DNA of 64,000 bases, taken from the NCBI GenBank assembly GCA_001643675.2, contig LSRY02000003.1, positions 541,001 through 605,000 of the forward strand, read 5' to 3'. The notes under the pieces are model-generated. The model did not search any database, was not told the DNA's origin, and worked only from the letters and a program-made list of their open reading frames with translations. A program made the position numbers and the translations under genes. Each line of letters begins with the position of its first letter. The stretch's first letter is position 1. Positions 45,879 through 56,930 of this stretch are shown piece by piece. The DNA is from Monocercomonoides exilis (taxonomy: Eukaryota > Preaxostyla > Oxymonadida > Polymastigidae).

Positions 45879-48800
45879 ATGAGATCAACCAGAAGTAATA
45901 ACAGAACAGCATTACCCATTTTCAAGGTACCATTTGGATTTTAAAATGAACTTTATATTTACGTGCTTATCATTTTTAAACACTTGATGATGCAAATTGA
46001 TGTATTATTTGAAACAATGAACTGTTAAAATCGCACATTGCATGATTAATAAAAGGATATTGAAGTACAAGTTATCAATAATGAATGTTTGCAAACTTTT
46101 ATCTCAACAAAGTCGATTTTTAGAAAATTATTTATTATTTTTGCAACAACAAGAACTTTGGAAAAATTGACATCAAAATTGCAGTAAGCTTTTATTATTT
46201 TGTATGTAAAATATATATATAAGAAATTTCAGGAATCGAAAATGTAAGACAAATGAGTTACTTGAGGTTTCAGAACAAATCAACAATTTGCTGTTGCAGT
46301 TTGTTGGGAAAATGGAAACACTTCCTTCGTATATACTTTATAACATTCTTAATGAAGGCAAGGGCCTGCTCAAATCAACTGGAAATGACAAAGTCGTTGC
46401 TTCTTACACATCTGCGATGGCAGTTGTTGTTGATGCTAAATCATATTCGGAGCAGCACATAAAGTTAAGAGAAATAACAGTACCACTAACAGGTATCGAA
46501 AAACGATGGTTGAATGTGCCGTATTACCAAAAAAAACCTAAAACGATAACGAAGTTTACATCAGATTTTCTGACATCTCCACTTCTTCAAAGCATTATCT
46601 TTGATGGCAACGTTATTCCATCAGTTGTTGAGCGCATACACACCACAGAAAGTGATGATGCTTTGAATGCCTTATCGAGGCTGATTCTGAACTTTGTGAA
46701 AATGGCGAACAAAGAAGGGATAGTGGCATTAACCAGACAGAATTTGCTTGATGGTATTGATTCGATTTTGATGCGGTGCCAAAGCAGCGAAGGGCTTATA
46801 GATGCCATCACATCCTTACAGATAACTCACAACATTGGAAAAAAGATTCCGCAAGGAATGTTTTTCAATTGGGAAAAAGAATTTTCGGATTATCATTTCG
46901 AGTCTGTGCTGACAGAGCTGGCTGTGGGGAATCAAAACAGAGGAATTGCGCGAGAAAAGATCAAGGTGCATACTCCGTGGTATCAAAGAGAATTGGATGT
47001 TCAGTGCGAAGTGGATGGTGCTGAAGAGCTGAATTTCGAGGATTCAGCTTCTGATGGGAAAAGTTCGGAGCACAGTTTAATGGTTGACGATGAAAAGGCT
47101 GAAGGACAAGACAAGAGCAAAGAAGAGAAAGAAGAAGAGAAAGAAGAAGAGAAAGGCAAAAAATCAAAGCTATCAAAGAAAAATGAAGGATCAAAGAAAA
47201 AAAATAAGGGAAAATCAAACACGAAAGTTGGTGGAAAGAATGCTGATGAGAAGTCAGATGGAGAAAAGCGAAAGAAAATGGATCAACAAAATGTTCAAAT
47301 TGATTTAAAAACTTCTTCTGATTCAGATTTAGCCGAAATCTCATCTTCAGCCTCTGCTTCAATGTCATCATCAACAGCAACTCAAAAAGAAGGCAAAAAG
47401 CCGTTCCTTCCGTTTTCTGTTCGCGTCAAGGCAGCCTTTGCTCTCATCAATAACAAACATGAATTTAGAAGTATAAAGCCAATAAGCAATGTGATTAGCG
47501 TTCTAATGGAAGGAATAATTCTTCCAGAAGGTGCAGAAGAGGAGTATTTGAAAAGAAAGAAGGAAAGTTCACGAGGCGATGTGGCTGGCGATGAAGGAAA
47601 GGAGGATGATCTCGAAGCGAATGAAGACGTTATTGTAATTCCTATAGGAAAAATCGATATTTTTCAAATCCGGGAATGCCTTATGCGCATTTTTATGTTA
47701 ACAAAAGAATTTTGTTTGCTCTCTGTTCATTATTAAATAGATTTTAACAACTTGATTATTTGTTAATTGTTGATTCAATTATCTCTTAATTTCATTTTCT
47801 TGCACTATTTATCAGATTATTCGAAAAAAAGACAGCCCATGAACATAGCTCAGCTCAAAGCGATTATTCCTTTGTTAATGCGGCTGAACAAGTTTGCTCC
47901 AACATATTTTATTTGTTTGATTTTTCAACAAATAATTATTTTTTATTGAAATTTTATTTTTTTTTTTTTATTTAATTGTTTTATTTTAACATTCTAACTT
48001 TCAACCTTTCATATATTCATTCTCTCTATTTATTTTGTCTTGAATCCTTTTTAAAAAAAACATGATTTGATAATGCAATTTGCGAATAATTTGGAAATAG
48101 TTTCCCAGATCATCTGTTTTTCAACCTGTCGAGCCGCTGTATTGAAAACATATGTTCATTATATCCAAATGAAACCAAACAACTTTATTGTTCATCGTTT
48201 GAGAGCAAACTCTTAGAAGAGTTAGATGCAGTAGAAGCGGAAATGAATAAAGTTTCTGAATCTATCAACATTTCGAAGAATGAAAAAGAAGCCAAGAAAG
48301 AAGAAGTTATGAACGTCAGCTTAGAACCAGTTCCCTGGTATCAAAGAGAAAAGGAATTTGATGCGCACAAATATCTGCCTTACGAATATACAAAGAAGCC
48401 TTTGCTATCGAAATTTGAATCTGCTTCTGAATATGAACTTGTTTACGATTTGAAAAAAGACCAATTGACTCTGGAAAGAAATAAGCTCTCGAACTATTTG
48501 ACATTCTCCATTGGCGAAGAAATATCGAGACGTGGATACAACAACAGTCAAAAGAAATTTACTTGTACGACTCCGTTATATCATTATTCTTTTCATGCTC
48601 TCCATTTATATCACTTGCTCAAGTGCCTCGGGGCTATTTGCAAATCAGAGATAAAATATTGCGATGAAATAGTCATCCGGCCGTTTTTTGAAAGATTAGT
48701 GAATCGCATGTCACATCCTTTCCCGTTGATTGCGCCAGTTTCTGTAATCGTTCTGGAGGCTGAGGCTTTTCAGCCACAATCCCTTGAATCGGTTCAAATT

Positions 48801-49544
48801 TCGATTGATTCCTTTGTGATGCAATTTCTCACTGGCGTATCAAAAGAGCTTCCATTTGTATGCAAAATGGGTTTTATTCACACACTATTCGAATGGCTGG
48901 CTGGAGGCAGAGATGCAGATAGCCAAGCGCTATTCTATGCGGTTCAGTATATCCGAGAGAACTCTATTGTCTATATGAATATAGCAAGAGAAACAAGAAT
49001 AGAAGTGGCAAAACCATTCAATGAAGGTGTGACTGCGAGGAACAATCATGTATTCACTAAAGGAGCGTCAATATTTCGCTCTGCAGAAATTCCACAATTG
49101 GATTTGGTTTCGCTGCTTGATCCTGTTGTATGCTTCCAGGGCTTAGATGATGTATATTCATATGATTATTCCGCGAAAAAATATAATCCAATTCCGTTGG
49201 TGAATTTTGACGAGGATGCCGAGGAACTTGAAAAAGGTGTGGATTTCGGGGTTTATCTTCTTCGATCAATCGAAGATGAGATCGAAGAAAGCGGAATCCG
49301 CGATATCATTGAAGGCAACCTTCAAAAGGATGATATTCAATTGTTCTGGCTGTGCCCAGGCTATTTGGCTCAGAAGAAAAGAAATCACGTTCACGGCAGT
49401 GTTATACGCAGATCCGATATGCTTAATTATCTGCCACATGTTCAAGTTGAGACGCCTCCCTCTGATCCGTTTTCTCCTTCTGGCTTGACAATTCAACGCA
49501 GCGATTATCGTTTTCATCGTATGTATGTCAATATGGTTCGATAA
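45879..49544 (+). CDS. Unrecognised 1010-residue protein, four exons, with duplicated PWYQRE motif
   Basis: Seen: exons 45879-45926, 46249-47713, 47816-47891 and 48101-49544. Donors are GTACCA, GTTTGC and GTTTGC, acceptors AAG, CAG and TAG; phases are consistent and the total is 3033 nt. The protein is rich in amphipathic helices, with a Lys/Glu-rich charged linker at about residues 280-370. The hexapeptide PWYQRE occurs twice, as 'HTPWYQRELD' (about 46973) and 'PVPWYQREKE' (about 48333), each before a conserved-looking block, so the protein may have an internal duplication. No signal peptide or TM span is evident. I do not recognise the family; a helical-repeat scaffold is a guess. The first small exon is the least secure. 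The next gene downstream (uL1) is convergent. Confidence 0.7.
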
Positions 49545-50818
49545 GCGCGCTTTAATGGTTCATTTGCATGTTTGATAAAGAAACATGATTATTTGTTTTG
49601 AGAAGATAATGACAATCTGTTCAGAAGAATGAAATTTTTTATTTTTTTTAGTAAGTGATATTAACATAATTTTTTGCAATGTGGAATTTTTTTTTTTTAA
49701 CTTTTTTATTTATTTGAATGCTCCATTAAATCTGGAAGAGAATATTTCAAGTTTTAAAATTTGAAAACAATACTTTTTAAAGAGAATTTTGAAAGATTTT
49801 TATTTAATTTTATTTTTCAATTTAGCAATCTATTACAATCGGAACTGTATTTGTTGGAAAACAAAATGAATGTGCAATTTCTTTTGGAGTTTGTTATGTA
49901 CTTCCACAAGTGAACTTAATCCTTAATTCATTTTCTTCTTCTTCTTCTTAGAAAATTTATATCTTCATGTTCTATTTATTTATTGAAGAATTTTGAAACA
50001 CATTTAAAACAACCCTGATAATAACGAAGTTAAGCGTTCAAATGGTAAATCATTTTTATTTTTCAAAAAATGTTTTTTTTTTTCTGTCAGGTTTGTTCCA
50101 AAATTTGCTTAAATGAAATCATTTCTATAACAATTCACATTTTTCCCCTCACTTTTCAATTATGGCCTTATCTCTTTTACAACAAACCTGTTTTTTTGAG
50201 GCTTTCGTTGAGTGGATATGAGAATTTTTTTGTGAATTCACCAAAGTTGGTGGAATCCAAAAACCTGGCTTTTCCATCTATTAGCATTCGCGCCATTCTC
50301 TCAAGTCTATTTTCGAAAATGTGGAATTTTATTTGCACCATTTTAATTTGCAGTTTAATTTTCACTTCTTCAACTTGACTTTGGATCATTGAAAAAAAAT
50401 TCATTTCAAAAACTTTTTCAATTAATGTGATCAGTTAAATCATCCACAAACAGCTTCACTTTATTTTTTTTGGAAAATTATATTGAAGAGTGAAGAAATT
50501 CAGGGACATTTGTATTTTTCTCTTCGCTATTTCAATAAAAGAAAAAGCAAGTCTTAAAGTTTTTTCATTTATTCAAAATTAAATGAAAAATCTGATTTTT
50601 AAAATTACTTCGTTTAATCAAAGAAAGCGGTTAAAAAAAATATTTTTAAGTATATACATTTGTAAATTAGCCTTTTCTTAAATTCAAAATGGAAATGAAG
50701 AATGCCATAAAATTAAAGAACCATTGAATGTCGATAAAGGACAGCTTCCATTCATTTATTGAATGGTGTTTTGCTTCGCTCTTTTGAGATCTTTCTCTCT
50801 TTTCCAAATTAAATAAGT
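49545..50818. other. Convergent intergenic region
   Basis: AT-rich 3' flank shared by two convergent genes. Nothing recognisable. The ORFs 50070-50378 (+) and 50177-50404 (-) overlap each other and look like chance frames. Confidence 0.5.
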
Positions 50819-51534
50819 TTAGTAAATGAGTTGAGGTGGTGACATTGTGCTCTTAATGTGAATACGACGAATGTTTTGCCAATTCTTTTTCAAAAGCGAG
50901 CACAAAAAGTTGATTGAGATCGAAATATTACGAATGATATCTTGCTCATTCATATCGACACGTGCAACAGGCACATTCAAGCAAAGAGCTTTCTTCAGTT
51001 GGAACTTTACTGAAGACTTGACTTCAGCAGCTTTCACTGCCAAATCTTCTGTGTGTGTAACAACTGTTGGGAACTTACCCATCTTGTTCAGAGTTGGTCC
51101 AAGAAGACGAGGAAGTTGCTTGATCAATGAATCAGAAGCAAGGAAATAATCGTACTTGTGGCCAAGCTTTCTGACTAATTTTTTGTCCTTGTTCAATTTT
51201 TTCAAGTCACCAACGTTCATGAATGGAAGTCCTTTCTTTTGAGCTTCTTCTTCATGGGCTGCATCTGCAAAAACACAGACAGTTCTTCGTGGGCAAGCCA
51301 TAACAGGAAGAGCAATCGATCCAGAAAAACGTCTATCTGTGTTTGGATCGTAGTTTTTAAGCCCAACTTGCAATTCAATCTATTCAGCAAAGAGAAAATC
51401 CAAAAAATTGGAAAAATCATCAAACAGAAATAAATATTTCATACTGTTTCTACAAACTTGCGGGGATGCTTTTTCTTGTAATCAAGAATAGACGCAACAG
51501 CAGAGCGCATAATTTCGCCATCAATCTTCGACAT
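50819..51534 (-). CDS. RPL10A: 60S ribosomal protein uL1 (L10a)
   Basis: Seen: exon 1 51534-51445 (30 codons, 'MSKIDGEIMRSAVASI'), intron 51444-51380 (65 bp, GTATGA...TAG, phase 0), exon 2 51379-50819. The product of 216 residues matches the usual 217. Family landmarks: 'FVETIELQVGLKNYDP', 'DRRFSGSIALP', 'LKKLNKDKKLVRKLG', 'YDYFLASDSLIKQLPRLLGP', 'LNKMGKFPTVVTH', and the C-terminal 'LLKKNWQNIRRIHIKSTM'. Known: uL1 forms the mobile L1 stalk of the large ribosomal subunit and contacts E-site tRNA. High confidence in identity and structure; the short intron is a good guide to local splice signals. Confidence 0.96.
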
Positions 51535-52121
51535 TCCTTTCGATTTCCAAAAAACTTAAAAGTATATCCTCAACTGAGGAAATATTCCTGATCACGTTTT
51601 CAAAAATATTATAATATATTGCTAAACATAAACTTTTTTCAATTATTTCCATTGATGAATTTTGAAAAATAAACAAATAATTCCAAAATTTTGGGAAAAA
51701 ATTGAAGCTTCCGATTGTGAAATCATTTGGTAATGCATTATTCGAAAATTTTGAAAATTTTGCAATAACTCAGCAAGAATAATCTGAATTGAAAAAACAA
51801 TATTATTCAAAAAATGGAAAGAAAGAAAGAAAAATGAAGAAGAAAAAATTGTCCAGAGCAAATTTTCCTACAGTGCTTATGTATTTTTATTGCTGCTATT
51901 AACGAAAAATACTTATTCACATTTTTATTTATTAATTGAAAAAGATATTTCAAAATAAACCTTTTGATAAAATTTTTCTTTGATAAACAATTGGAAAAAA
52001 TCACGATTATCTATTCAATAAGATTTTTAAAAATGATTACGTCATGTTTTCATCAAAAAAAATATTGAAAAGATTCTATTTTTGTTTATCAACAAAAAAA
52101 CATATTGCAACTGAACTGTGT
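51535..52121. other. Intergenic region
   Basis: AT-rich, 587 bp, between the start of uL1 and the 3' end of the next minus-strand gene. It holds the uL1 promoter, but no motif could be assigned. Confidence 0.5.
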
Positions 52122-55100
52122 TCAAGATGAAGAAACAGCTGGTTCGTTGGAATAAAGAAATGAAATAATAGAAGATATATGCAAACGAATTAATAAAACA
52201 GTGGAAGTTTCTTCCTCTTTTTTTGAAAAAGAATGAAAGTTCATTGCACATTCCCATAACGAAGGCGAATCATCCGGAAGAAATGCAATAAGCTCATGAA
52301 TATGTGTGAAAGGCTTTATCTGCTTATTAAATCCGAGATAGCAATAAGAAAATGTGGACAAAGCCCTCAAAAACAATGTCAGAAATGGAATAAATCGGTT
52401 GCAAAGAGTCTGGGAAGAGCTAATATCTTCTCCAGCTAACACACCCTGACAAAAGCAGCAGTCCAGAAGGCGCAGCAGAAGATACAGAAGGCTGTCAAGC
52501 TCAACAAACGGGTTGTGCATAAAAAGCGAGGCATCATTTTGCATTGAACTGCTCATCAAAGAGAAAGAAATTCGAGTCAAACGAGAGGCAGTTGCTTGAT
52601 GAGGCTGAGCATCGCGTGGAACAATCGAAAGAAGCTTTGAAATTACAGAGCAGGTCTGTAGAATAGACACAAGAGAGAATTCAACACAGTCATCAACAGT
52701 CCACTCATTGAGCAGCAACGACTGAAAGACGCTGGAAGCAGAAGATTGAACATTAGTGCATCTGATGAAAAGAAGCAAGGCAACCAGGCAAAGCTCACCA
52801 AACAGGAACTGCACCAGTCTCGGCAGCAGAAGCGGAATCCATTCGAACAGCGAAGTCTGCAGAAGCAGCGTGGGAATGCTGTCAGACGACCTCAGCGCAG
52901 AGTAAAGCAAGTGCACCATCACACGCGCATGGTTAGTACCCACAGCAATCACACAATGCTCCGGAGGGCGAGAAGAAAGCGAAGATTTTTTAGGTAATTT
53001 TGGTGCTTGCTGCAGAAGTGAACCAACATCGATCCACTGAATAGTGTACTGGGACGATAACAGAGACACCGCACTCTTAAAATACGTGAGAATGATGTTG
53101 TTTCCCTCTAAAAGAAGTCTGTTTAACAAAGTCTGGGTGGGAAGAAGAGTGATTATGTTTGTCAATGCAGCAAACGCAACTTCTTCGAGAGATGTTTCCT
53201 TGCTGAAAAACGAATATCCTTTGGATTTTTTGTCTTCTATCACCAAATTCAGCGGATCCTGTTGTGTTTCCATTGAACATTCAACATGTAGTCCCAAAAC
53301 TGATCCGACAACAGACAGCACATGCTCCAGTGCAGCGAGCATCTGCGCTGTTATTCCAAATGGTTTCGCACATCCCTCATGCTGCTCAAACAGCTCAGTG
53401 AAGCACAGCAGAAAGGAAAGCAGATACGTTGCAGTTAGACAGCCAGAAGAAAGCAGCAGCGGTAAAGGAACCCGAGAAAAGAAACACTCGCCGCATGTTG
53501 CTGTGCCTGGAAACTCTGAAAATTGTGCAAGATAATCGCCAGCTTCTTCCTGTGGCTGCTGAAGATGCAGTTGCTGCTGTGCCTGAGGCGGCTGTGCCAC
53601 TTGAAGCTCTTCGTCCGACTGATAGAAGCGATGACAGTCAAAAAGCGCATTCAGTTTTTTTGAGGCTGTCAGAGACGGAAACAAAGACGACTCTGGAAAG
53701 CGCTCTTGATAAACAGCTGGCTTTTCGGAGGGCTGTGAAATTGATAAGCGCTGAGAAGATAAAAGCTTCAGATTGGCAGCTGGGAAGAGAGTGGAGAAGG
53801 TGCTGGATGCGAATGATGGAGTGGCAGAGCGGTTGAGTGAGAGAGAAGGATGAGACAGAAATGACGAAGATGACGAAGGAGAAAGAGAGAAAGGCGAGGC
53901 AACTGGCAGGCGTGGTGTTTGACGTGCAGTTGATGTGAATGAAGTGAGGTGGATGTCTGAAGTGAGCTTTTGTTGTTGCTGTTGCTGTTGCTGTTTCAGT
54001 TTGTGTTGCTGCTGCTGTTGAAGTGTGTGGAATGGAGTTGAGCAAAAAGCCGGCGAAAATAAAGGCACGCAAATTAACGCTGCAACAAGACAGTCAGCTA
54101 TCTGCTCCATCACACGAACAGCCGAATCAGATGGCAAGTATTCCTTTGTGGGGTGAGAAAAAGACGGAGAGAGAGAAGGAGACGGGGAAAGAGAAGGAGA
54201 TAAACCGCCAGGCTTGCTGTCAGGTGAATCCAGTGTGTGACTTGAGCGTGGTGATGATGAAATGAAGAAGAAGCATTCGTGAAATGCCAGAGAAGTCAGA
54301 ATAAGAGAGAACTGCGCAGATGAAATGGACGATGTGTGGAGCATCGATGAGCACAGAGTGGTGCATTCTTGATAAGAAAGCAGTGGCATTGGCAATTCAA
54401 CATCGGCACTTGCTGAAGAGAATCCCGTTGGAGAATTAGCAGCAGACGAAGCAAACCGAAGCTGAAGAGGCAGTTTAGAAGGGGAGCTTCCAGAAGAAAA
54501 TGACTGCGAAATGAGAGACGCTGTCAGCTTCACGATTCCTTTCCCGCTGTGGCTCTGAGAGAACGCAAGAAGCGAAGCAGCCAGCGCATCGTTCACAAAC
54601 GGTGGGGAAGACGAAACAGACGAAGAAAGACAGGAAATCGTGAGCAGGGCTGAGGGGAGGTCTTTGCTTCCTTCCATCACAGCTCGCACCGAGTCATCAA
54701 CAACCTCAGCACTTTCCAGAATCTCCTGGTCCCAAATGTCTTCGTCTTCATCATCGTTTTCTTCAACCTCGTCTTCCTCCCATTCCTGGAACCCTTCTTC
54801 TCCTTCTCCTTCTCCTTCTCCTTCTCCTTCATCACCTTCTCCCTCTTCTCCTCTTTCTTTGCTCCATTCCAAACCTCCATCATCAAGCGACTCTCCATCC
54901 CATTCATTCAATCCTTCTATTTGCTCTACAGATTCTCCCAGCTGAGTCAATTGTGCTTCATCTGCAGCTGCTCCAGGCTTATTTCTGTTGAATGCCTCCT
55001 TTTTGCCTGTTGTTGATGTTCCTTTCAAAGGCGATAATCCTCTGCTTCTCAACAACATGATGCTTTTCTTTTCGCTTGTGCCATCTGCAACTGCCAGCGC

Positions 55101-56753
55101 ACTTCGAGAGCCGAGCGGCGGAGTCTTCATTGAGTCAGAGACAGAAGGAGAGAGGGGTCTTTTCTGATTGTTGTTGCTTTTGCTTGTTTTTTCTTTCTCA
55201 TTCTCCTCAAACTGTTTGGATTTTTCTGAGTTTTCTATGTTCTTTTCGGTTCGTATTGGTGTTCTCATTCGTTTTGATCGTAGGCCTTTCTTTTTCTCTT
55301 CCTCGCTCTCTTCCTCGCTTTCTTCTTTTTCATTCTCTTTTTCTTTTTCTTTCTCTTTCTCTTTCTCTTCATTAGAGCTTGTCATTGTTCCAAGTTCTTC
55401 TCTGCTTCTTTTCTTTTTCTGGTTTTCTGTTTCGCTCATTAATTTCAACAGCTCCTCTTGCAAAAGCTGCTGTCTGTGCAATAAACTGTCTGCAAGCGAA
55501 CTTGTTTCTTTCTCATTCTGCAAAAAAATGTTTTTTTCATTCAGAGTCGCATTTTTCTCGTCGGATGAAACCGACCCAACAATTTTGAGCATCCACGTGT
55601 GCATCTGCTTCTGCATCTCCTCAATTTGGCTCATTGCCTCTTTCAATTTATCTTCTTTTTCTTTCATTTCTCGCTCCTGTTGCTCCGTTCGGAGTCGGCT
55701 TTCTTCACTCAGCATTGTTGGTTGGGCAATCCTCAAAGCATCAGGAAAAGCAGCATTCTTTGAATCTTGCATAGCTAATTCTTGCTGAAGGGTATCTCCT
55801 CCAAGTTGATTCAATACGGATGAAGACGCAACTTCTGATAAAATTGATGGTTTTTGCTGAAATGATTCATTTACAGCCGAATTTTGCATTTGATTTGAGT
55901 CAGATAATTGAGGAAGCGGATGCAGTGGAAGAGCGCTTGACGAAGATTGCCCGTTCGTTGATAAAGCAATTCGGTTTTTTTGAATTCGCGTATATCGTGT
56001 TGCTGTCTTAAGCGCTAAAACTGGAGTTGTATTCGTTGTCGTTGTTGCAGCAGCTGCTGTTCGAGTAGCTTCCACAGATTCACTGGCTGAAGGATTTTTG
56101 TCAGAAAACAAAGATGGAAGCGTGGTTGTTGTAACTGGCTGAGCATTGCTGTTTATTGATGTTAGTGATGGAGCTTTCACAATTCCGAGTGTTCTTCTTA
56201 TTCCGATTTTTGGTTGCTGAAGAAATTTTGTTGACATCATCAAATTCGTCGATGAGTCAGAAGTCAATTGAGCAGTAGATTGGGGTATAAATAAGTGATT
56301 CGTATTCAAAGTTTGATTAGAAGATGCTTGTTTTGACTGATTTTGTTCGTTTTCAGTGGCTGACGAAGATATTGATCTTGAAGGTTGATGAAGTTGAATT
56401 TGTTTTTTCATAGCGAGCAATGAACGAAGGCTCGAACCCTGTGCAGAACTTTTTGGCCTTGGAGGTGGCAAACCCATTCCTTTAAACGGTGGTTGGAAAA
56501 CTGGCTTCCGTGGAGGTGAAAGAGGAGTCGACGATTGTGACATCTGTTGACTTTGCTTTGAAGTTGTTCTTAAAAGCTGAGTTGGGCGCCCTGGAGTCAT
56601 CGAAGGAGATCGCTGGGATTTCACTACATTTGTTTTTTTCACTAATGCATTGAAATGTCTTTGTCTAGACAGATCAGATTGCATTCGAAGAGTTTGGAAG
56701 AGAGAAAGAGGCTTTGTCCCATCGCCTGATGCAGAAGGACTTTGCCGAAGCAT
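52122..56753 (-). CDS. Unrecognised 1543-residue low-complexity protein with coiled coil and helical C-terminus
   Basis: Seen: a single uninterrupted frame with stop TGA. The N-terminal 350 residues are Ser/Gln/Thr/Pro-rich and basic. A coiled-coil segment follows ('LKEAMSQIEEMQKQMHTW' at about residue 380), then Lys/Glu-rich stretches, a (EG)n run (about 54800-54840), Ser-rich spacers and a Gln/Leu-rich segment (about 53960-54020). The C-terminal 500 residues are hydrophobic-helical ('VHLLYSALRSSDSIPTLLLQ', 'LYLLLRLLDCCF') and could be HEAT/ARM-like. No catalytic motif or family is recognised. It starts 177 bp from the stop of the next upstream gene, which lies on the same strand. Confidence 0.7.
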   Translation of the reverse strand: MLRQSPSASGDGTKPLSLFQTLRMQSDLSRQRHFNALVKKTNVVKSQRSPSMTPGRPTQLLRTTSKQSQQMSQSSTPLSPPRKPVFQPPFKGMGLPPPRPKSSAQGSSLRSLLAMKKQIQLHQPSRSISSSATENEQNQSKQASSNQTLNTNHLFIPQSTAQLTSDSSTNLMMSTKFLQQPKIGIRRTLGIVKAPSLTSINSNAQPVTTTTLPSLFSDKNPSASESVEATRTAAAATTTTNTTPVLALKTATRYTRIQKNRIALSTNGQSSSSALPLHPLPQLSDSNQMQNSAVNESFQQKPSILSEVASSSVLNQLGGDTLQQELAMQDSKNAAFPDALRIAQPTMLSEESRLRTEQQEREMKEKEDKLKEAMSQIEEMQKQMHTWMLKIVGSVSSDEKNATLNEKNIFLQNEKETSSLADSLLHRQQLLQEELLKLMSETENQKKKRSREELGTMTSSNEEKEKEKEKEKENEKEESEEESEEEKKKGLRSKRMRTPIRTEKNIENSEKSKQFEENEKEKTSKSNNNQKRPLSPSVSDSMKTPPLGSRSALAVADGTSEKKSIMLLRSRGLSPLKGTSTTGKKEAFNRNKPGAAADEAQLTQLGESVEQIEGLNEWDGESLDDGGLEWSKERGEEGEGDEGEGEGEGEGEEGFQEWEEDEVEENDDEDEDIWDQEILESAEVVDDSVRAVMEGSKDLPSALLTISCLSSSVSSSPPFVNDALAASLLAFSQSHSGKGIVKLTASLISQSFSSGSSPSKLPLQLRFASSAANSPTGFSSASADVELPMPLLSYQECTTLCSSMLHTSSISSAQFSLILTSLAFHECFFFISSSPRSSHTLDSPDSKPGGLSPSLSPSPSLSPSFSHPTKEYLPSDSAVRVMEQIADCLVAALICVPLFSPAFCSTPFHTLQQQQQHKLKQQQQQQQQKLTSDIHLTSFTSTARQTPRLPVASPFSLSPSSSSSFLSHPSLSLNRSATPSFASSTFSTLFPAANLKLLSSQRLSISQPSEKPAVYQERFPESSLFPSLTASKKLNALFDCHRFYQSDEELQVAQPPQAQQQLHLQQPQEEAGDYLAQFSEFPGTATCGECFFSRVPLPLLLSSGCLTATYLLSFLLCFTELFEQHEGCAKPFGITAQMLAALEHVLSVVGSVLGLHVECSMETQQDPLNLVIEDKKSKGYSFFSKETSLEEVAFAALTNIITLLPTQTLLNRLLLEGNNIILTYFKSAVSLLSSQYTIQWIDVGSLLQQAPKLPKKSSLSSRPPEHCVIAVGTNHARVMVHLLYSALRSSDSIPTLLLQTSLFEWIPLLLPRLVQFLFGELCLVALLLFIRCTNVQSSASSVFQSLLLNEWTVDDCVEFSLVSILQTCSVISKLLSIVPRDAQPHQATASRLTRISFSLMSSSMQNDASLFMHNPFVELDSLLYLLLRLLDCCFCQGVLAGEDISSSQTLCNRFIPFLTLFLRALSTFSYCYLGFNKQIKPFTHIHELIAFLPDDSPSLWECAMNFHSFSKKEEETSTVLLIRLHISSIISFLYSNEPAVSSS

Positions 56754-56930
56754 GTTTATTTATGACTAAAACAAAAGAAAGCTAAAAAACAATTGTTTTA
56801 AATTAAAAAACAACAAAAAATAAATATGATCAGAAATAACAATTTTATAAAGGGCTAAAAATTCTATCCATAGAACAAGAAATATTCAGAATGAAATATC
56901 AAATTTTTTGATACAAAATTCTTGCTTTTT

